Source: Aeromonas encheleia
Lineage (GTDB): Bacteria > Pseudomonadota > Gammaproteobacteria > Enterobacterales > Aeromonadaceae
Direction of reading: 5' to 3'
DNA: 64,000 bases
Assembly: GCF_900637545.1 (NCBI RefSeq)
Contig: NZ_LR134376.1
Span: 4,165,001 to 4,229,000, forward strand
Below, in pieces: positions 1 to 9,505 of this stretch. The translations under genes were made by a program, and so were the position numbers. The notes beneath the pieces were generated by a model, which saw nothing but the letters and a program-made list of their open reading frames with translations, did no database searches and was not told where the DNA came from. Within the stretch, counting starts at the first letter, position 1. Each line of letters opens with the position of its first letter.

Positions 1-662
1 CGGTGCTGCTGTTCAGCACCCTGATTGCGGTCATGGGCGGGCGGGTCATCCCCTTCTTCACCGCCAGGGGAACGGACCAGGAGAAAGCGGCCCCCCTGCC
101 ATGGTTGGAGCGCGGGGCGCTCATATCACTGTGGCTGATCATGCTGCTCTGGTTGCTGCTGCCCACCCCATGGACCACCAGCCTCTATATGCTGCCTCTA
201 TATATAGTGGCGGCACTCCTTCATCTGTGGCGACAACTGCGCTGGCGGCCGCTGACGACGCTCACCCATCCCCTGCTGTGGTCGCTGCATCTCGCCTACC
301 TGTTTATTCCCCTGGGTCTGCTTGCCCTGGCGGCTCAGGCCGCGGGTTGGCCCATAACCCTGTCGCTGGCCAGCCATCTGTTCAGTGCCGGCAGCATGGG
401 CGCCATGATCCTGGGGATGATAGCGCGGGTCTCCCTCGGCCATAGCGGCAGAGCCTTGCAGGCGGGGCGCAGGATCACCCTGGCTTTCGCTCTGATCATC
501 CTGGCCGCAGTGATGCGCACGCTGATCCCGCAATTCTGGCCCGCCTTCACCCTCGACGGCTGGAACCTGAGTGGCTGGAGCTGGATAGCGGCCTATGGCC
601 TGTTTGTCTGGGTTTATACCCCCATCCTGACTCGGCCCAGGGCCGACGGACGACCAGGTTAA
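1..662 (+). CDS. nnrS: NnrS family membrane protein, 3' part
   Basis: The gene is cut by the left edge, leaving about 220 C-terminal residues. The fragment is very hydrophobic, with at least six membrane segments. Near its visible start it carries GGRVIPFFTARG, the arginine/proline-rich signature I associate with NnrS, a haem- and copper-containing inner-membrane protein linked to nitric-oxide stress and denitrification. It ends in a TAA three bases before the stop of the convergent cupin regulator, so the two transcripts must run into each other; I see no hairpin between them. The family call rests on that motif and the multi-span topology. The exact role in this organism is inferred. Confidence 0.75.
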   Translation, partial: VLLFSTLIAVMGGRVIPFFTARGTDQEKAAPLPWLERGALISLWLIMLLWLLLPTPWTTSLYMLPLYIVAALLHLWRQLRWRPLTTLTHPLLWSLHLAYLFIPLGLLALAAQAAGWPITLSLASHLFSAGSMGAMILGMIARVSLGHSGRALQAGRRITLAFALIILAAVMRTLIPQFWPAFTLDGWNLSGWSWIAAYGLFVWVYTPILTRPRADGRPG

Positions 663-665
663 TTC

Positions 666-1256
666 TCAAGGACGGGGCGCGGGATAGTGGATCAGGTTGT
701 GGAAGACCACGGGCGCTACCCCGCCATTGCGATAACCATGGGGCCGATCGGCGGCAAAGCGGACCGCCTCCCCCTGTTTGAGTGAATGCCAGCCCCCGTC
801 TATCAACACCTCCATGGTGCCGCTGATGACGATGACATGCTCGGTCACGCCCGGCTCGTGAGGCTCGGACTCCCGCACATATCCCGGCAACAGGGTGAGC
901 TCGAACAGTTCGAAGCCAAAACGGCCTTCATAAGGAAACAGCGGCGCCACCTGCATGCCCTCGCCCGCCGGCTGCTGGCGAATGGCATCGGCGACGCGAT
1001 ACAGGGTCTCATTCTGCACGGCCGGGGCCGGCTCGATAAAGCTGGAGAAGGAGACCCGGAACCCGGTGGCAATCTTCCACAGGGTGGCCACCGTCGGGCT
1101 GGACTCTCCCCGCTCGATCTGCCCCAGCATGGCCTTGCTCACCCCCGTCTCTCGGGCGGCCGCATCCAGGCTCCAGCCCCGCTCGGTGCGCAGCCCCTTC
1201 AAGTGCTGAGCCAGGTGTTGACCCATCTCTTGCATATCTCCCCCTGAATTTTCCAT
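666..1256 (-). CDS. XRE-type HTH regulator with C-terminal cupin domain
   Basis: A 196-residue protein with two parts. Residues about 12-66 form a helix-turn-helix of the XRE/Cro type (LRTERGWSLDAAARETGVSK, then an IERGESSPTVATLWKIA recognition region). Residues about 105-190 form a small cupin barrel with PHEPGVTEHVIVISG and ADRPHGYRN motifs. Such proteins are usually local repressors that sense a small ligand in the cupin. The ATG is preceded by AAGG six bases upstream, and that ribosome site touches the first of two palindromes at 1265-1322, which suggests autorepression. The gene is divergent from a BenE-type permease, its likely target. The ligand is unknown; an aromatic acid or other permease substrate is a guess from context. 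Confidence 0.8.
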   Translation of the reverse strand: MENSGGDMQEMGQHLAQHLKGLRTERGWSLDAAARETGVSKAMLGQIERGESSPTVATLWKIATGFRVSFSSFIEPAPAVQNETLYRVADAIRQQPAGEGMQVAPLFPYEGRFGFELFELTLLPGYVRESEPHEPGVTEHVIVISGTMEVLIDGGWHSLKQGEAVRFAADRPHGYRNGGVAPVVFHNLIHYPAPRP

Positions 1257-1264
1257 GACACACC

Positions 1265-1322
1265 TTGTGCGTCATAACGCACGCGCTTATAGTCAAAAGT
1301 ACATTGTACGTAATAACGCACG
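1265..1322. promoter_or_regulatory. Two operator-like palindromes in a divergent promoter
   Basis: The core at 1267-1282 is a perfect 6-4-6 inverted repeat, GTGCGT-CATA-ACGCAC. The core at 1306-1321 is GTACGT-AATA-ACGCAC with one mismatch. Extended, they are 19-base direct copies (1265-1283 and 1304-1322) starting 39 bases apart, roughly four helical turns, so both sites face the same side of the DNA. They lie between the cupin regulator and the permease gene, one beside the regulator's ribosome site and one about 30 bases before the permease start. Binding by the cupin regulator is inferred. Confidence 0.6.
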
Positions 1323-1351
1323 AGCTGCCAGCATCCAACAAGGAAGTCATC

Positions 1352-2503
1352 ATGCCCTTTGCCCTACCCCACCTGGTCGCAGGTCTGATCGCCGTCATGG
1401 TCGGCTATACCAGCTCGGTCGTGCTGATCATTCAGGCCGCGACCGCCGCCGGGGCCGACGCGGCCCAAGTCTCCTCCTGGCTATGGACGCTGGGGATTGG
1501 CATGGGAGTGAGCTGCATCGGCCTCTCCCTTTACTATCGCATCCCGGTGCTGACCGCCTGGTCGACCCCGGGCGCCGCCCTGCTCATCACCAGCCTGGGC
1601 AACTTCAGCCTGGCGGAGGCCATAGGTGCCTTCATGATCTCCTCGTTGCTGATCACCTTGTGCGGTGTCAGCGGCTGGTTCGATCGGCTGATGCGCCACA
1701 TTCCCGCCCCCCTGGCCGCCGCCATGCTGGCCGGGGTGTTGCTCCGCTTCGGGCTGGATCTGTTCAAGGTGGCCCCGCAGGATCCTCTGCTGCTGGGCAC
1801 CTTGCTGCTGGCCTTCCTGATCGGTCGCCACCTCTGGCCCCGCTATACCATGGTGCTGGTACTGAGCGCGGGGATGCTGCTCTGCACCCTGAGAGGGGAG
1901 CTGCAGCTGAGCATGGTCAGCTGGCAACTCTCCAGCCCGGTCTGGACCTGGCCCGAATTTTCCTCGGGCGCCCTGCTGGGCATAGCCCTGCCGCTGTTCC
2001 TGGTCACCATGACGTCGCAGAACATGCCGGGCATCACCATTCTGCGCGCCCATGGCTATCAGCCGGCGACCTCGTCCCTGATCGGCTGGACCGGCCTGAC
2101 CGGCCTGTTGCTGGCCCCGTTCGGTGGCTATGCCTTCAACCTGGCCGCCATCACGGCCGCCATCTGCATGGGCAAGGAGGTGGATCCCGACGCCAGTCGC
2201 CGCTGGCCAGCCGCGGTCTGGGCCGGTGGCTTCTACCTGTTGACCGGCTGCTTCGGTGCGACCGTGGTCGCCCTGTTCGGCGCCTTCCCCGCCGAGCTGG
2301 TGACCTGCGTGGCGGGACTCGCCCTGCTCGGTACCATCGGTAGCAGCCTGCACGGGGCACTGCAGCAGGATGAGGAGCGGGAGGCCGCACTGTTGACCTT
2401 CATCATCACCGCCTCCGGGATCAGCCTGCTTGGGGTGGGCGCCGCCTGCTGGGGACTGCTGGTCGGCATCGGATTGCATCTCGTCAACCGGCGCCGCGCC
2501 TGA
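1352..2503 (+). CDS. BenE-type benzoate/H+ symporter family permease
   Basis: A 383-residue inner-membrane protein with about twelve hydrophobic spans. The stretch PFGGYAFNLAAITAAICMGKE (about residues 250-270) matches the conserved PFG-N-AAITAAI-G segment of the BenE family, which imports benzoate or related acids by proton symport. A later segment, GLLGTIGSSL-type (about residues 320-330), also fits. The ATG at 1352 is chosen over upstream options because AAGGAAG precedes it by six bases and translation then begins MPFALPHLVAGLIAVMVGY, the usual start. The gene is divergent from the cupin regulator with shared operators. No benzoate-degradation genes are nearby, so the true substrate may differ. 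Confidence 0.8.
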   Translation: MPFALPHLVAGLIAVMVGYTSSVVLIIQAATAAGADAAQVSSWLWTLGIGMGVSCIGLSLYYRIPVLTAWSTPGAALLITSLGNFSLAEAIGAFMISSLLITLCGVSGWFDRLMRHIPAPLAAAMLAGVLLRFGLDLFKVAPQDPLLLGTLLLAFLIGRHLWPRYTMVLVLSAGMLLCTLRGELQLSMVSWQLSSPVWTWPEFSSGALLGIALPLFLVTMTSQNMPGITILRAHGYQPATSSLIGWTGLTGLLLAPFGGYAFNLAAITAAICMGKEVDPDASRRWPAAVWAGGFYLLTGCFGATVVALFGAFPAELVTCVAGLALLGTIGSSLHGALQQDEEREAALLTFIITASGISLLGVGAACWGLLVGIGLHLVNRRRA

Positions 2504-2651
2504 CCTGACCATCTGGGGAGACTCCAGTGAGACGCCGCACATAATTCAGCAAAGAGGGTTCACAGTTGAAACCTATTGCCGTCTAGTGCGCTTGAGGCGG
2601 CGACCCTTCCCCGATGCGCGCCTCTGTCAGACTCAATACTGGAGAACAAGA

Positions 2652-3713
2652 ATGAGGAATCAGGCTGTCATTGTATTACTGGCCTTGCTGGGCACCACGG
2701 CTCAGGCCGCCGATCAGGATCGGGAGCTGGCACGCCAGCTCGCGTTGCAACAGAAGAACCTGCAGCCCCTGCTCGGCAACCCGCAGTATCAGAGCCCGCT
2801 GCCCAAGCTGTTGCAAAAGGCCAGCCCCAGGCTGAAGCGGCAGGCCACCGATGCCGATCAGGCCGCCATCCGCAGGCAGGGACTGGAGGGCGAGGTCACG
2901 CAGTTGATGCAGCTGAGGCTGGCCAACCCCGAGCAGGCTGTCGCACTGAAGCAAGGTGTCGAGCCGCTCGTCGCCTATGTTCCCAGCGGCGATGAGCAGA
3001 GCTGGAGCGCCATCGAGGCCTTCGACACGGCCGGCAATCCTGTTTACCTCGATGTGAATCAGCCACCGGCACGCCCGGTACTGGTGGTGGAGGCCGACCC
3101 CGTCAAGGCCAAGAATGCCGGTTTGAGGGTGATGCGCAAGGCGCTGGCCGAGGCTGATCTGCAGGCCGCGCCGCGCGCCGCCGACAGCACGGCACCTCTC
3201 AAGACCAGCATTCTGAAGAAGATCCGGCTGCAGGACGATCAGGAGCCCTGGCTGCTCGGCGCCGCCGAGGTGTATGCCGTGGTGGCCGGGGTCAATCCCA
3301 GCCGGGATGAGCCCGTGGTGGACATAGTCGACCTGCCCTACCTCGACCATGACAACACCGACTACAGCCCCAACCAGATACTGGTGTACTGGGATCGCTA
3401 TCGCTGGGGCGCCGTCGATCTCGTCATGATGGAGCAGGATGACAACGTCAACTACAAGGAGCTCAGCGCCCTGCTGATTGAGGCGCTCAAGCTCGGCTTC
3501 ACCGCCGGTGGCGTGCCGGAGGCCCTGCCCTTCCTCGATCTCGGCGGTCGCATCGTCAAGGCGTTGCCCGACTCCTGGATGACCAACAACGACGACTACC
3601 TGGATACCTTCTACACCCTGGAGCAGGATCAGATCTATCACCAGTACCCCGGTGCGGCCGGCAATGCCGTCATCACGCTGGAACCAAAAGAGATCCAGCC
3701 AACCCGACCCTGA
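2652..3713 (+). CDS. Exported protein of unknown function (DUF3103-like)
   Basis: A 353-residue protein beginning with a clear signal peptide, MRNQAVIVLLALLGTTAQA, cleaved near residue 19. The start at 2652 follows GGAGAACAAGA. The mature protein is soluble, acidic in its second half, and contains an Asp/Asn-rich segment (DLPYLDHDNTDYSPNQ, then MMEQDDNVNYKEL) that could bind a divalent cation. Overall pattern and length remind me of the DUF3103 family of secreted proteins from Vibrionales and Aeromonadales, but I have not confirmed this. It stands alone, about 150 bases after the permease, and ends at a strong bidirectional terminator. Function unknown. Confidence 0.6.
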   Translation: MRNQAVIVLLALLGTTAQAADQDRELARQLALQQKNLQPLLGNPQYQSPLPKLLQKASPRLKRQATDADQAAIRRQGLEGEVTQLMQLRLANPEQAVALKQGVEPLVAYVPSGDEQSWSAIEAFDTAGNPVYLDVNQPPARPVLVVEADPVKAKNAGLRVMRKALAEADLQAAPRAADSTAPLKTSILKKIRLQDDQEPWLLGAAEVYAVVAGVNPSRDEPVVDIVDLPYLDHDNTDYSPNQILVYWDRYRWGAVDLVMMEQDDNVNYKELSALLIEALKLGFTAGGVPEALPFLDLGGRIVKALPDSWMTNNDDYLDTFYTLEQDQIYHQYPGAAGNAVITLEPKEIQPTRP

Positions 3714-3728
3714 CAGACCAGCCAAAAC

Positions 3729-3764
3729 AAAAAGCCAATGAGGTGACTCATTGGCTTTTTTTTT
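3729..3764. terminator. Bidirectional intrinsic terminator
   Basis: A perfect stem AGCCAATGAG/CTCATTGGCT around a GTGA loop, with an A-run on the left and nine T on the right. It separates the convergent secreted-protein gene and metF, and can serve both. Confidence 0.9.
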
Positions 3765-3786
3765 GTCCTGTTCCTTCTGCTCGGGA

Positions 3787-4686
<900 letters not shown>

Positions 4687-4714
4687 TTATCTCCCTGTCC
4701 TACAACCGATTCCT

Positions 4715-4750
4715 GTACGTCAAAACGGATGTTTGGACGTCTAAACGTCT
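4715..4750 (-). promoter_or_regulatory. MetJ met-box array upstream of metF
   Basis: Read on the minus strand, the tandem octamers AGACGTTT-AGACGTCC (4735-4750) closely match the met box AGACGTCT. A weaker octamer adjoins at 4727-4734, and another matching 5 of 8 bases lies at 4715-4722. MetJ binds two or more adjacent boxes cooperatively with SAM. The position, 30-70 bases before the metF start, fits promoter occlusion. Confidence 0.8.
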
Positions 4751-4931
4751 TGCTATCTTTATGAGAAAACGGATCAAAGTCAACACCGATTTACCGTCAG
4801 GGCGGGATCAGCGGCTTTTTTATTTGGCGATTCAATTTAACTAACCCTGTCCCCCCATCCCAAAATGGCCCCAGTCGCGTTATGATGCGGGCGGATCGTC
4901 CTGGACGTTCTGAATCTGCGTGTGATTGTTT

Positions 4932-4957
4932 GGCCGGGCTTTCCCGGCCTTTTTTTT
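4932..4957 (+). terminator. Intrinsic terminator with no gene directly before it
   Basis: The stem GGCCGGG/CCCGGCC with a CTTT loop is followed by eight T. It lies 54 bases before the acetyltransferase start and about 270 bases from metF, which runs the other way, so it must end a short transcript or attenuate the downstream gene. Confidence 0.8.
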
Positions 4958-5011
4958 AACTTCCTCCCCTTCCTGCCGATAATCAATTGAGTCACTTGCA
5001 GGAACCCCATC

Positions 5012-5827
5012 ATGGAAGATCATCCCGGCTTTGCCACCGATTTGCTGTTCGATCGCTATCAGGGCGAGGTGGTGGACCATGAGCAGTTCTGGGCCGTACG
5101 AACCCCGACCGCCCCGGATTACTATTTCGGCAACTACCTGTTGCTCCCCACCCCGCCCAGCGATCGTGACAAGGGCTGGCTCGAGGCCAGCTTCGACAAG
5201 CTGATCGGCAGTGACCCAAGAGTGCGCCACCGCACCTTCCAGTGGCCACTTGCCCCGGGCCAGAACAGCCGGGTCGCCGGCTTCGTGGCGGCGGGTTATC
5301 AATATGTGGAATGCGTGGTGCTGGCACTGGATGCCACCAGCTGGCAGCAGACGACCCCGCCACCCGCGACTACCCATGCCCGCCCCTTCACGGCGGCCGA
5401 CTGGGATGATTGGCTGGTGCTGGAGTGCGATGAACGGGACCCGAGCCACGAGGAGAAGCGCTACCTGCCCTATCTGCAGTCACGCCGCAGCCTGTATCAG
5501 GCCATGATCGCCGATGGATTGGGGCAGTGGTGGGGGATCTGGCAGGGGGAGCAGCTGGTCGCCAGTTGCGGCCTGTTCTTCACCGGGACCATGGGGCGCT
5601 TTCAGCTGGTGCGCACCCACCATGACTGGCGCAACCGGGGGCTCTGCCGCCAGCTGCTGAGCCAGGTAGCCCGCCAGGGCCTGACCTGCGCCGAGCGCCT
5701 CATCATAGTGGCCGACGAGCACTACCATGCCCAGCGCGTCTACCGCTCGCTGGGATTCGTGCCCGTGGCCCGCATCGGCAGCCTCTGTCGCTGGCACTCG
5801 ACGGCCGTCGACCGCCCGCAGCAATAA
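5012..5827 (+). CDS. GNAT family N-acetyltransferase
   Basis: A 271-residue protein. The C-terminal half (about residues 125-260) has the GNAT fold. WWGIWQGEQLVASCGLF gives the beta strands, and LVRTHHDWRNRGLCRQLLSQV is motif A with the acetyl-CoA pyrophosphate loop, in a degenerate R-x-x-G-L form. IIVADEHYHAQRVYRSLGF is the usual C-terminal motif. The N-terminal half looks like an extra, diverged domain. The ATG follows CAGGAACCCCATC. Substrate unknown. It stands alone between two terminators, and its stop codon lies inside the stem region of the terminator of the convergent neighbour. Confidence 0.75.
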   Translation: MEDHPGFATDLLFDRYQGEVVDHEQFWAVRTPTAPDYYFGNYLLLPTPPSDRDKGWLEASFDKLIGSDPRVRHRTFQWPLAPGQNSRVAGFVAAGYQYVECVVLALDATSWQQTTPPPATTHARPFTAADWDDWLVLECDERDPSHEEKRYLPYLQSRRSLYQAMIADGLGQWWGIWQGEQLVASCGLFFTGTMGRFQLVRTHHDWRNRGLCRQLLSQVARQGLTCAERLIIVADEHYHAQRVYRSLGFVPVARIGSLCRWHSTAVDRPQQ

Positions 5828-5829
5828 AA

Positions 5830-5851
5830 ACGGGAGGCTGATGCCTCCCGT
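5830..5851 (-). terminator. Intrinsic terminator after the binding-protein gene
   Basis: The stem ACGGGAGGC/GCCTCCCGT with a TGAT loop has an A-run on its left side. Read on the minus strand it is followed by five T, so it ends the chemoreceptor/binding-protein operon. Confidence 0.8.
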
Positions 5852-5878
5852 TGTCGATGCTTCCTTTTATTGTGCGCT

Positions 5879-7321
5879 TTATTGTGTGGGCGTCGCCAGC
5901 TCGCTGGCGAGCGCCTCTTCGACCCCGGCTGCCGGTAGCAGGGCCGCCGCAGGCGTACTCATCGAGGGTGCGAGGGAAGCCGATGCTCCTGACACCGCGG
6001 CCGAGGGTGCGAGGGAGGCCGATGCACCCGACACCGCGGTCGAGGGAGCCGCCGGCACCTCACACTGGCAGTCAGCCCCCTTGGCCTTGCCCTGATGGGG
6101 GCCATACCAGCCCTTCAGCCCCTGCTCCAGCTGCTGCGCCGCAGCCTGTGGCGTCAGCTTGCCCAGCAACACCGCTTGACTCACCTCGGCCAGTTCATCC
6201 CCCAGCTTGGGGGTGCCACGGGAGAGGATCTGGGTCGCCACCCGGATGGAGGAGTCGCACTGATCGCGCCACTCCATCATCTCCTTCGCCGCCGGATTGG
6301 TCACCTCGAAGAAGTGGTTGGAGAGGGAGAAGAAGCCGGGCAACGAGTTGGTATAGAGCTCGGCAAACTGGGGGGTGGTCAGCCATTGCAGGAAGGCCAT
6401 GCCCGCCTCCTTGTTCTTGCTGGCCGGGTTCAGCCCCATCCCGATGTCGGTGTGATCGGTGAAGAAGCAGCCGTCACCCTGCTTGGCCACAGGGGGGCGC
6501 ATGACACCGAAGTCCACCTTGCCGGTGAAGGGGGCTATCTCCCAGGAGCCGGCCGCATAGAAGGCGGCCTTGCCGGAGGTGAACAGCTCGTTGGTGGTGG
6601 CATAGTCACGACCCTCGCCCCCCTCCCCCAGATAGGCGCGCCAGCGGGCCAGCTCGTCGAACGCCCGCACGTATTGCGGGTTGTCGAGCCGCTCCTGGCC
6701 GCCCAGCAGCGCCAGCCGGCCATCTTCCCCCTTCCAGTAGTTGGGCCCTATGTTCTGGAAGCCCAGCTCGGACGCCACCCAGCTCTCGGATCCGCTCACG
6801 GCCAGCGGCACATAGCGCCCGTCCGCCTTCACCTTGTCCAGCACGGCGAAGAAGTCGTCGCGGGTCTGCGGCACTGAGAGACCCAAGTCGCTGAATATCT
6901 TCTTGTTATAGAAAAAGCCGTGAATGACGGAGGCCATGGGCACGCAGAAGGTCTGAGCGCCGGTATCCGTCTGCCAGGGCGACTGGGCGAAACTGGGGAA
7001 GTTTTCCATCCCGGCCATCTCGCTCAACTCCACCAGATGGCCCGCCTTGAACAGGGCGAGGGAGTCGTCGAACGGGCGGCAGGTGATGAGATCCCCCGCC
7101 TTGCCATCCTTCAGGCTGGCCCAGAGGGTCGGCATGTAGTCGACGTTCTGCACCCCGTTGAACCTCACCTGGATGCCCGGATGGGCCGCCTCGAAGGCGG
7201 GAATGATCTTCTGCTCCCACAGGGCCTTGTCATCGATCCGCCAGCTCTCGATCACCAACTCACTGGCCATCAGCTGGCCGCATAACAGGAGACTCAGGGC
7301 CCCAATCCACTTGTTAGACAT
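5879..7321 (-). CDS. Periplasmic sugar-type solute-binding protein without its own permease
   Basis: A 480-residue protein with a signal peptide (MSNKWIGALSLLLCGQLMAS) and a family-1 solute-binding fold. LVIESWRIDDKALWEQKIIPAFEAAHPGI is the typical start of sugar-binding subunits, and GKAAFYAAGSWEI and GMGLNPASKNKEAGMAFLQWL are the conserved mid and late motifs. The fold ends near residue 420. A low-complexity Ala/Ser/Pro tail with two 13-residue copies of AVSGASASLAPS follows. AGGAGGG lies four bases before the ATG and overlaps the stop of the upstream chemoreceptor gene, so the two are translationally linked. No permease or ATPase gene adjoins, so a role in presenting ligand to the receptor is inferred. 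Confidence 0.8.
   Translation of the reverse strand: MSNKWIGALSLLLCGQLMASELVIESWRIDDKALWEQKIIPAFEAAHPGIQVRFNGVQNVDYMPTLWASLKDGKAGDLITCRPFDDSLALFKAGHLVELSEMAGMENFPSFAQSPWQTDTGAQTFCVPMASVIHGFFYNKKIFSDLGLSVPQTRDDFFAVLDKVKADGRYVPLAVSGSESWVASELGFQNIGPNYWKGEDGRLALLGGQERLDNPQYVRAFDELARWRAYLGEGGEGRDYATTNELFTSGKAAFYAAGSWEIAPFTGKVDFGVMRPPVAKQGDGCFFTDHTDIGMGLNPASKNKEAGMAFLQWLTTPQFAELYTNSLPGFFSLSNHFFEVTNPAAKEMMEWRDQCDSSIRVATQILSRGTPKLGDELAEVSQAVLLGKLTPQAAAQQLEQGLKGWYGPHQGKAKGADCQCEVPAAPSTAVSGASASLAPSAAVSGASASLAPSMSTPAAALLPAAGVEEALASELATPTQ
5964..6041. repeat. 39-bp tandem repeat in the binding-protein tail
   Basis: Two copies of a 39-base unit (5964-6002 and 6003-6041) differ at a few positions and encode AVSGASASLAPS plus one residue each. 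It lies in the low-complexity C-terminal tail, outside the folded domain. Confidence 0.8.
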
Positions 7322-7329
7322 AAGCCCTC

Positions 7330-9303
7330 CTAGACCTTGAAATGTGCGATCAATTGCTGCTGCTTGGCGACCAGTTCCGCCAGCACTTCACTGCTGCCGG
7401 CCGACTCCCGCGCCTCCCGCTCGGTTTCGTAGGCCACGTCGGCGATCCCGGCGATATGACGGGCCACCCCCTGACTGACCGAGATCTGCTCCTGGGCCGC
7501 GTGGGCCACCTGATCCGCCATCGACTTGATGGCGCTCATCCGCTCGGCGATGGACTGCAGCGCCAGATCCATGGCGCGGGTCTGCTCCACGCAGCCCAGC
7601 GTCTGCTCCTGGCTGCGCCCCATCACCTCCACCACCTGCCGGCTCGAACTCTGCAGGTTCTCGATCATGGCCTGGATCTCCTCGGTCGAGGTCTGGGTCC
7701 GGTTGGCCAGAGCCCGCACCTCGTCCGCCACCACCGCGAAGCCACGGCCGGCATCGCCGGCCCGGGCCGCCTCGATGGCGGCGTTGAGTGCCAGCAGGTT
7801 GGTCTGCTCGGCGATGCTGCGGATCACATCCAGGATGCTGCCGATGTTGTTGCTGAATTCCCCCAGCTTGTGGGTGATGCCGACCGCCTCCTCCATGGCG
7901 CCCGCCAGCTGCTCGGTGATCTGGCGGGTGGCCGCGACCTGCCGACGACCGGCACGGGCCTCCTCGTCGGCCAGATCCACCTCCCGCTTGGTGCCATCGG
8001 TGGAGCGGGCCACCTCGGTGGCACTCACCTCCAGCTCGGTGATGGCGGCGGCGACCTGGTCGGTCTGGCTCTTCTGATCCTGCACCCTGGCCATGGCGCG
8101 CTCGCTGATCTCGGCGGCGCGGCTCGCCTCGCCCACCAGGTGGCGGGAGCCGGCGTTGATCTGGGAGAGCAGCTCTCCGGTCTTGCCCGCCAGGGTATTG
8201 ATAGAGCGGACCAGGCTGCCGAACTCGCAGCGGCTCTGGTAGTCGATGCGGCGGGTCATGTCACCGGCCGCCATGCGGCCCAGCTCCCGATCGATCAGCT
8301 GCAGCGGACGCTGGATACTGCGCGCCGTGGTGTAGCCGATGAGCAGCGCGGCGGCGGCCGAGACGGTCGCCACTATCAGGATCCAGAGGCTGGCACTGCT
8401 GACCGCATCATCCGCGGTGAGACGGCTCTGGCTGGCGATGACGCCGGCCGACTGGCCCATCTCGTCGAGCAGAGCCAGGCTGTTGGCCAGGCTGGTATCG
8501 AGCCGCTGGTTCAGCTCCTGCTGCGACGCGGCCAGTTGCTGGGCGTGACGCATGGTAGCCAGCAGCCCCTGCGGGCCGAGCGCCAGCTCCTGCATCCGAT
8601 CCAGGTTGGCGACGAAGCGCTGCTTCACGTCGTCGGGCACCAGCACCCGCTCGAGCCGCTTGCGGGCCATCTCTATGTCCTTGCTGAGCACCTTCTCCAG
8701 CTCGTTGAGATCCGTGCCGGCATCGGCCCGGCGGATATTCTTCAGATCCCGCGCTATGCCGGAGGTGATGAGCTCGGCCTTGTTACGCATGGAGCGCTTG
8801 CCGGACGCCTGTTGCAGCAACAGGTCGGCGGCCCACTGATAGGTATCTTCCAGCCGGATGAAGGCGATCTCCAGCTGGCGGCGCCGATCGAGGGCCTCGA
8901 CCCATTGCACATGCTGGGTCAGCACCTGATCCGCCAGGCCGTAGAAGGTCTTGGTGGCATCATCGACCTGCCGGAAGCGCTCGTTCGCCTCGGTCACGAA
9001 CTTGCCCATCCCCTGGCTCAGTTGCACGAAGTGCGCCTGCTGCGCCTTGAACTGGCTGGCCAGCTGCGGCAACTGGGCCGCATCCTCGCTGCTGCGGTAG
9101 ACCAGCACCCAGCGGCTGCTGTCCTGCAGTGCCCCTTTGAGCCCCGCCACGGTAATCACCAGGGGGGTGGCCCGATCCGAGACCTGCGACAGCCCCTCGT
9201 TGATACCCCGGATCTTCAGGGTACTGATGAGGCCAAGCAGGATAAGAAGCAGCAACATCAACACAAATCCGGCGATGATCCGCTGCACGATAGACAAACC
9301 CAT
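7330..9303 (-). CDS. Methyl-accepting chemotaxis protein with a long helical sensor
   Basis: A 657-residue chemoreceptor. A first membrane span at about residues 9-29 is followed by about 275 periplasmic residues that are almost wholly helical, like a bimodular helical-bundle sensor (HBM type). A second span lies at about 307-328 and a HAMP domain at about 330-382. The cytoplasmic signalling hairpin centres on [34 protein letters not shown]. It ends in HFKV, without a CheR-binding pentapeptide. GAGGA lies seven bases before the ATG. The first gene of a two-gene operon with a periplasmic binding protein eight bases downstream, it probably senses that protein's ligand. GCCGATAG at 9355-9348 resembles a flagellar sigma-28 -10 element but lacks a matching -35. 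Confidence 0.92.
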   Translation of the reverse strand: MGLSIVQRIIAGFVLMLLLLILLGLISTLKIRGINEGLSQVSDRATPLVITVAGLKGALQDSSRWVLVYRSSEDAAQLPQLASQFKAQQAHFVQLSQGMGKFVTEANERFRQVDDATKTFYGLADQVLTQHVQWVEALDRRRQLEIAFIRLEDTYQWAADLLLQQASGKRSMRNKAELITSGIARDLKNIRRADAGTDLNELEKVLSKDIEMARKRLERVLVPDDVKQRFVANLDRMQELALGPQGLLATMRHAQQLAASQQELNQRLDTSLANSLALLDEMGQSAGVIASQSRLTADDAVSSASLWILIVATVSAAAALLIGYTTARSIQRPLQLIDRELGRMAAGDMTRRIDYQSRCEFGSLVRSINTLAGKTGELLSQINAGSRHLVGEASRAAEISERAMARVQDQKSQTDQVAAAITELEVSATEVARSTDGTKREVDLADEEARAGRRQVAATRQITEQLAGAMEEAVGITHKLGEFSNNIGSILDVIRSIAEQTNLLALNAAIEAARAGDAGRGFAVVADEVRALANRTQTSTEEIQAMIENLQSSSRQVVEVMGRSQEQTLGCVEQTRAMDLALQSIAERMSAIKSMADQVAHAAQEQISVSQGVARHIAGIADVAYETEREARESAGSSEVLAELVAKQQQLIAHFKV

Positions 9304-9429
9304 AGAGACATCCTCACTCGTTGGGAAAAATGGCGTGAATGCAGAGACTATCGGCAGGGTCGTTCAATAGGAGAGTGCTATCTGGCGCGATGATGGGCTG
9401 GATCAACGTTATGGCCCAGTCCCGGGCAG

Positions 9430-9454
9430 AAAAGGGCCCGAACAGAGCCGGGCC
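9430..9454 (-). terminator. Intrinsic terminator after the OmpW-like gene
   Basis: On the minus strand GGCCCG/CGGGCC encloses an eight-base loop and is followed by CTTTTC. It lies about 50 bases past the porin stop. Confidence 0.65.
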
Positions 9455-9505
9455 AAAGAGACGTGCTTAGCTGTCATGGCCTTGAGGCGGCCAACCCGCG
9501 TCCTA

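Noticed and set aside
1481..2542. Long minus-strand open frame opposite the BenE-type gene
   Set aside because: Composition is Gln/Gly/His-rich, typical of the antisense of a high-G+C gene. It has no ribosome site, and the plus-strand gene is clear.
9348..9355. Sigma-28 promoter for the chemoreceptor gene
   Set aside because: GCCGATAG fits the -10 element, but no TAAA-type -35 lies 15 bases upstream, so it is noted only in the gene entry.
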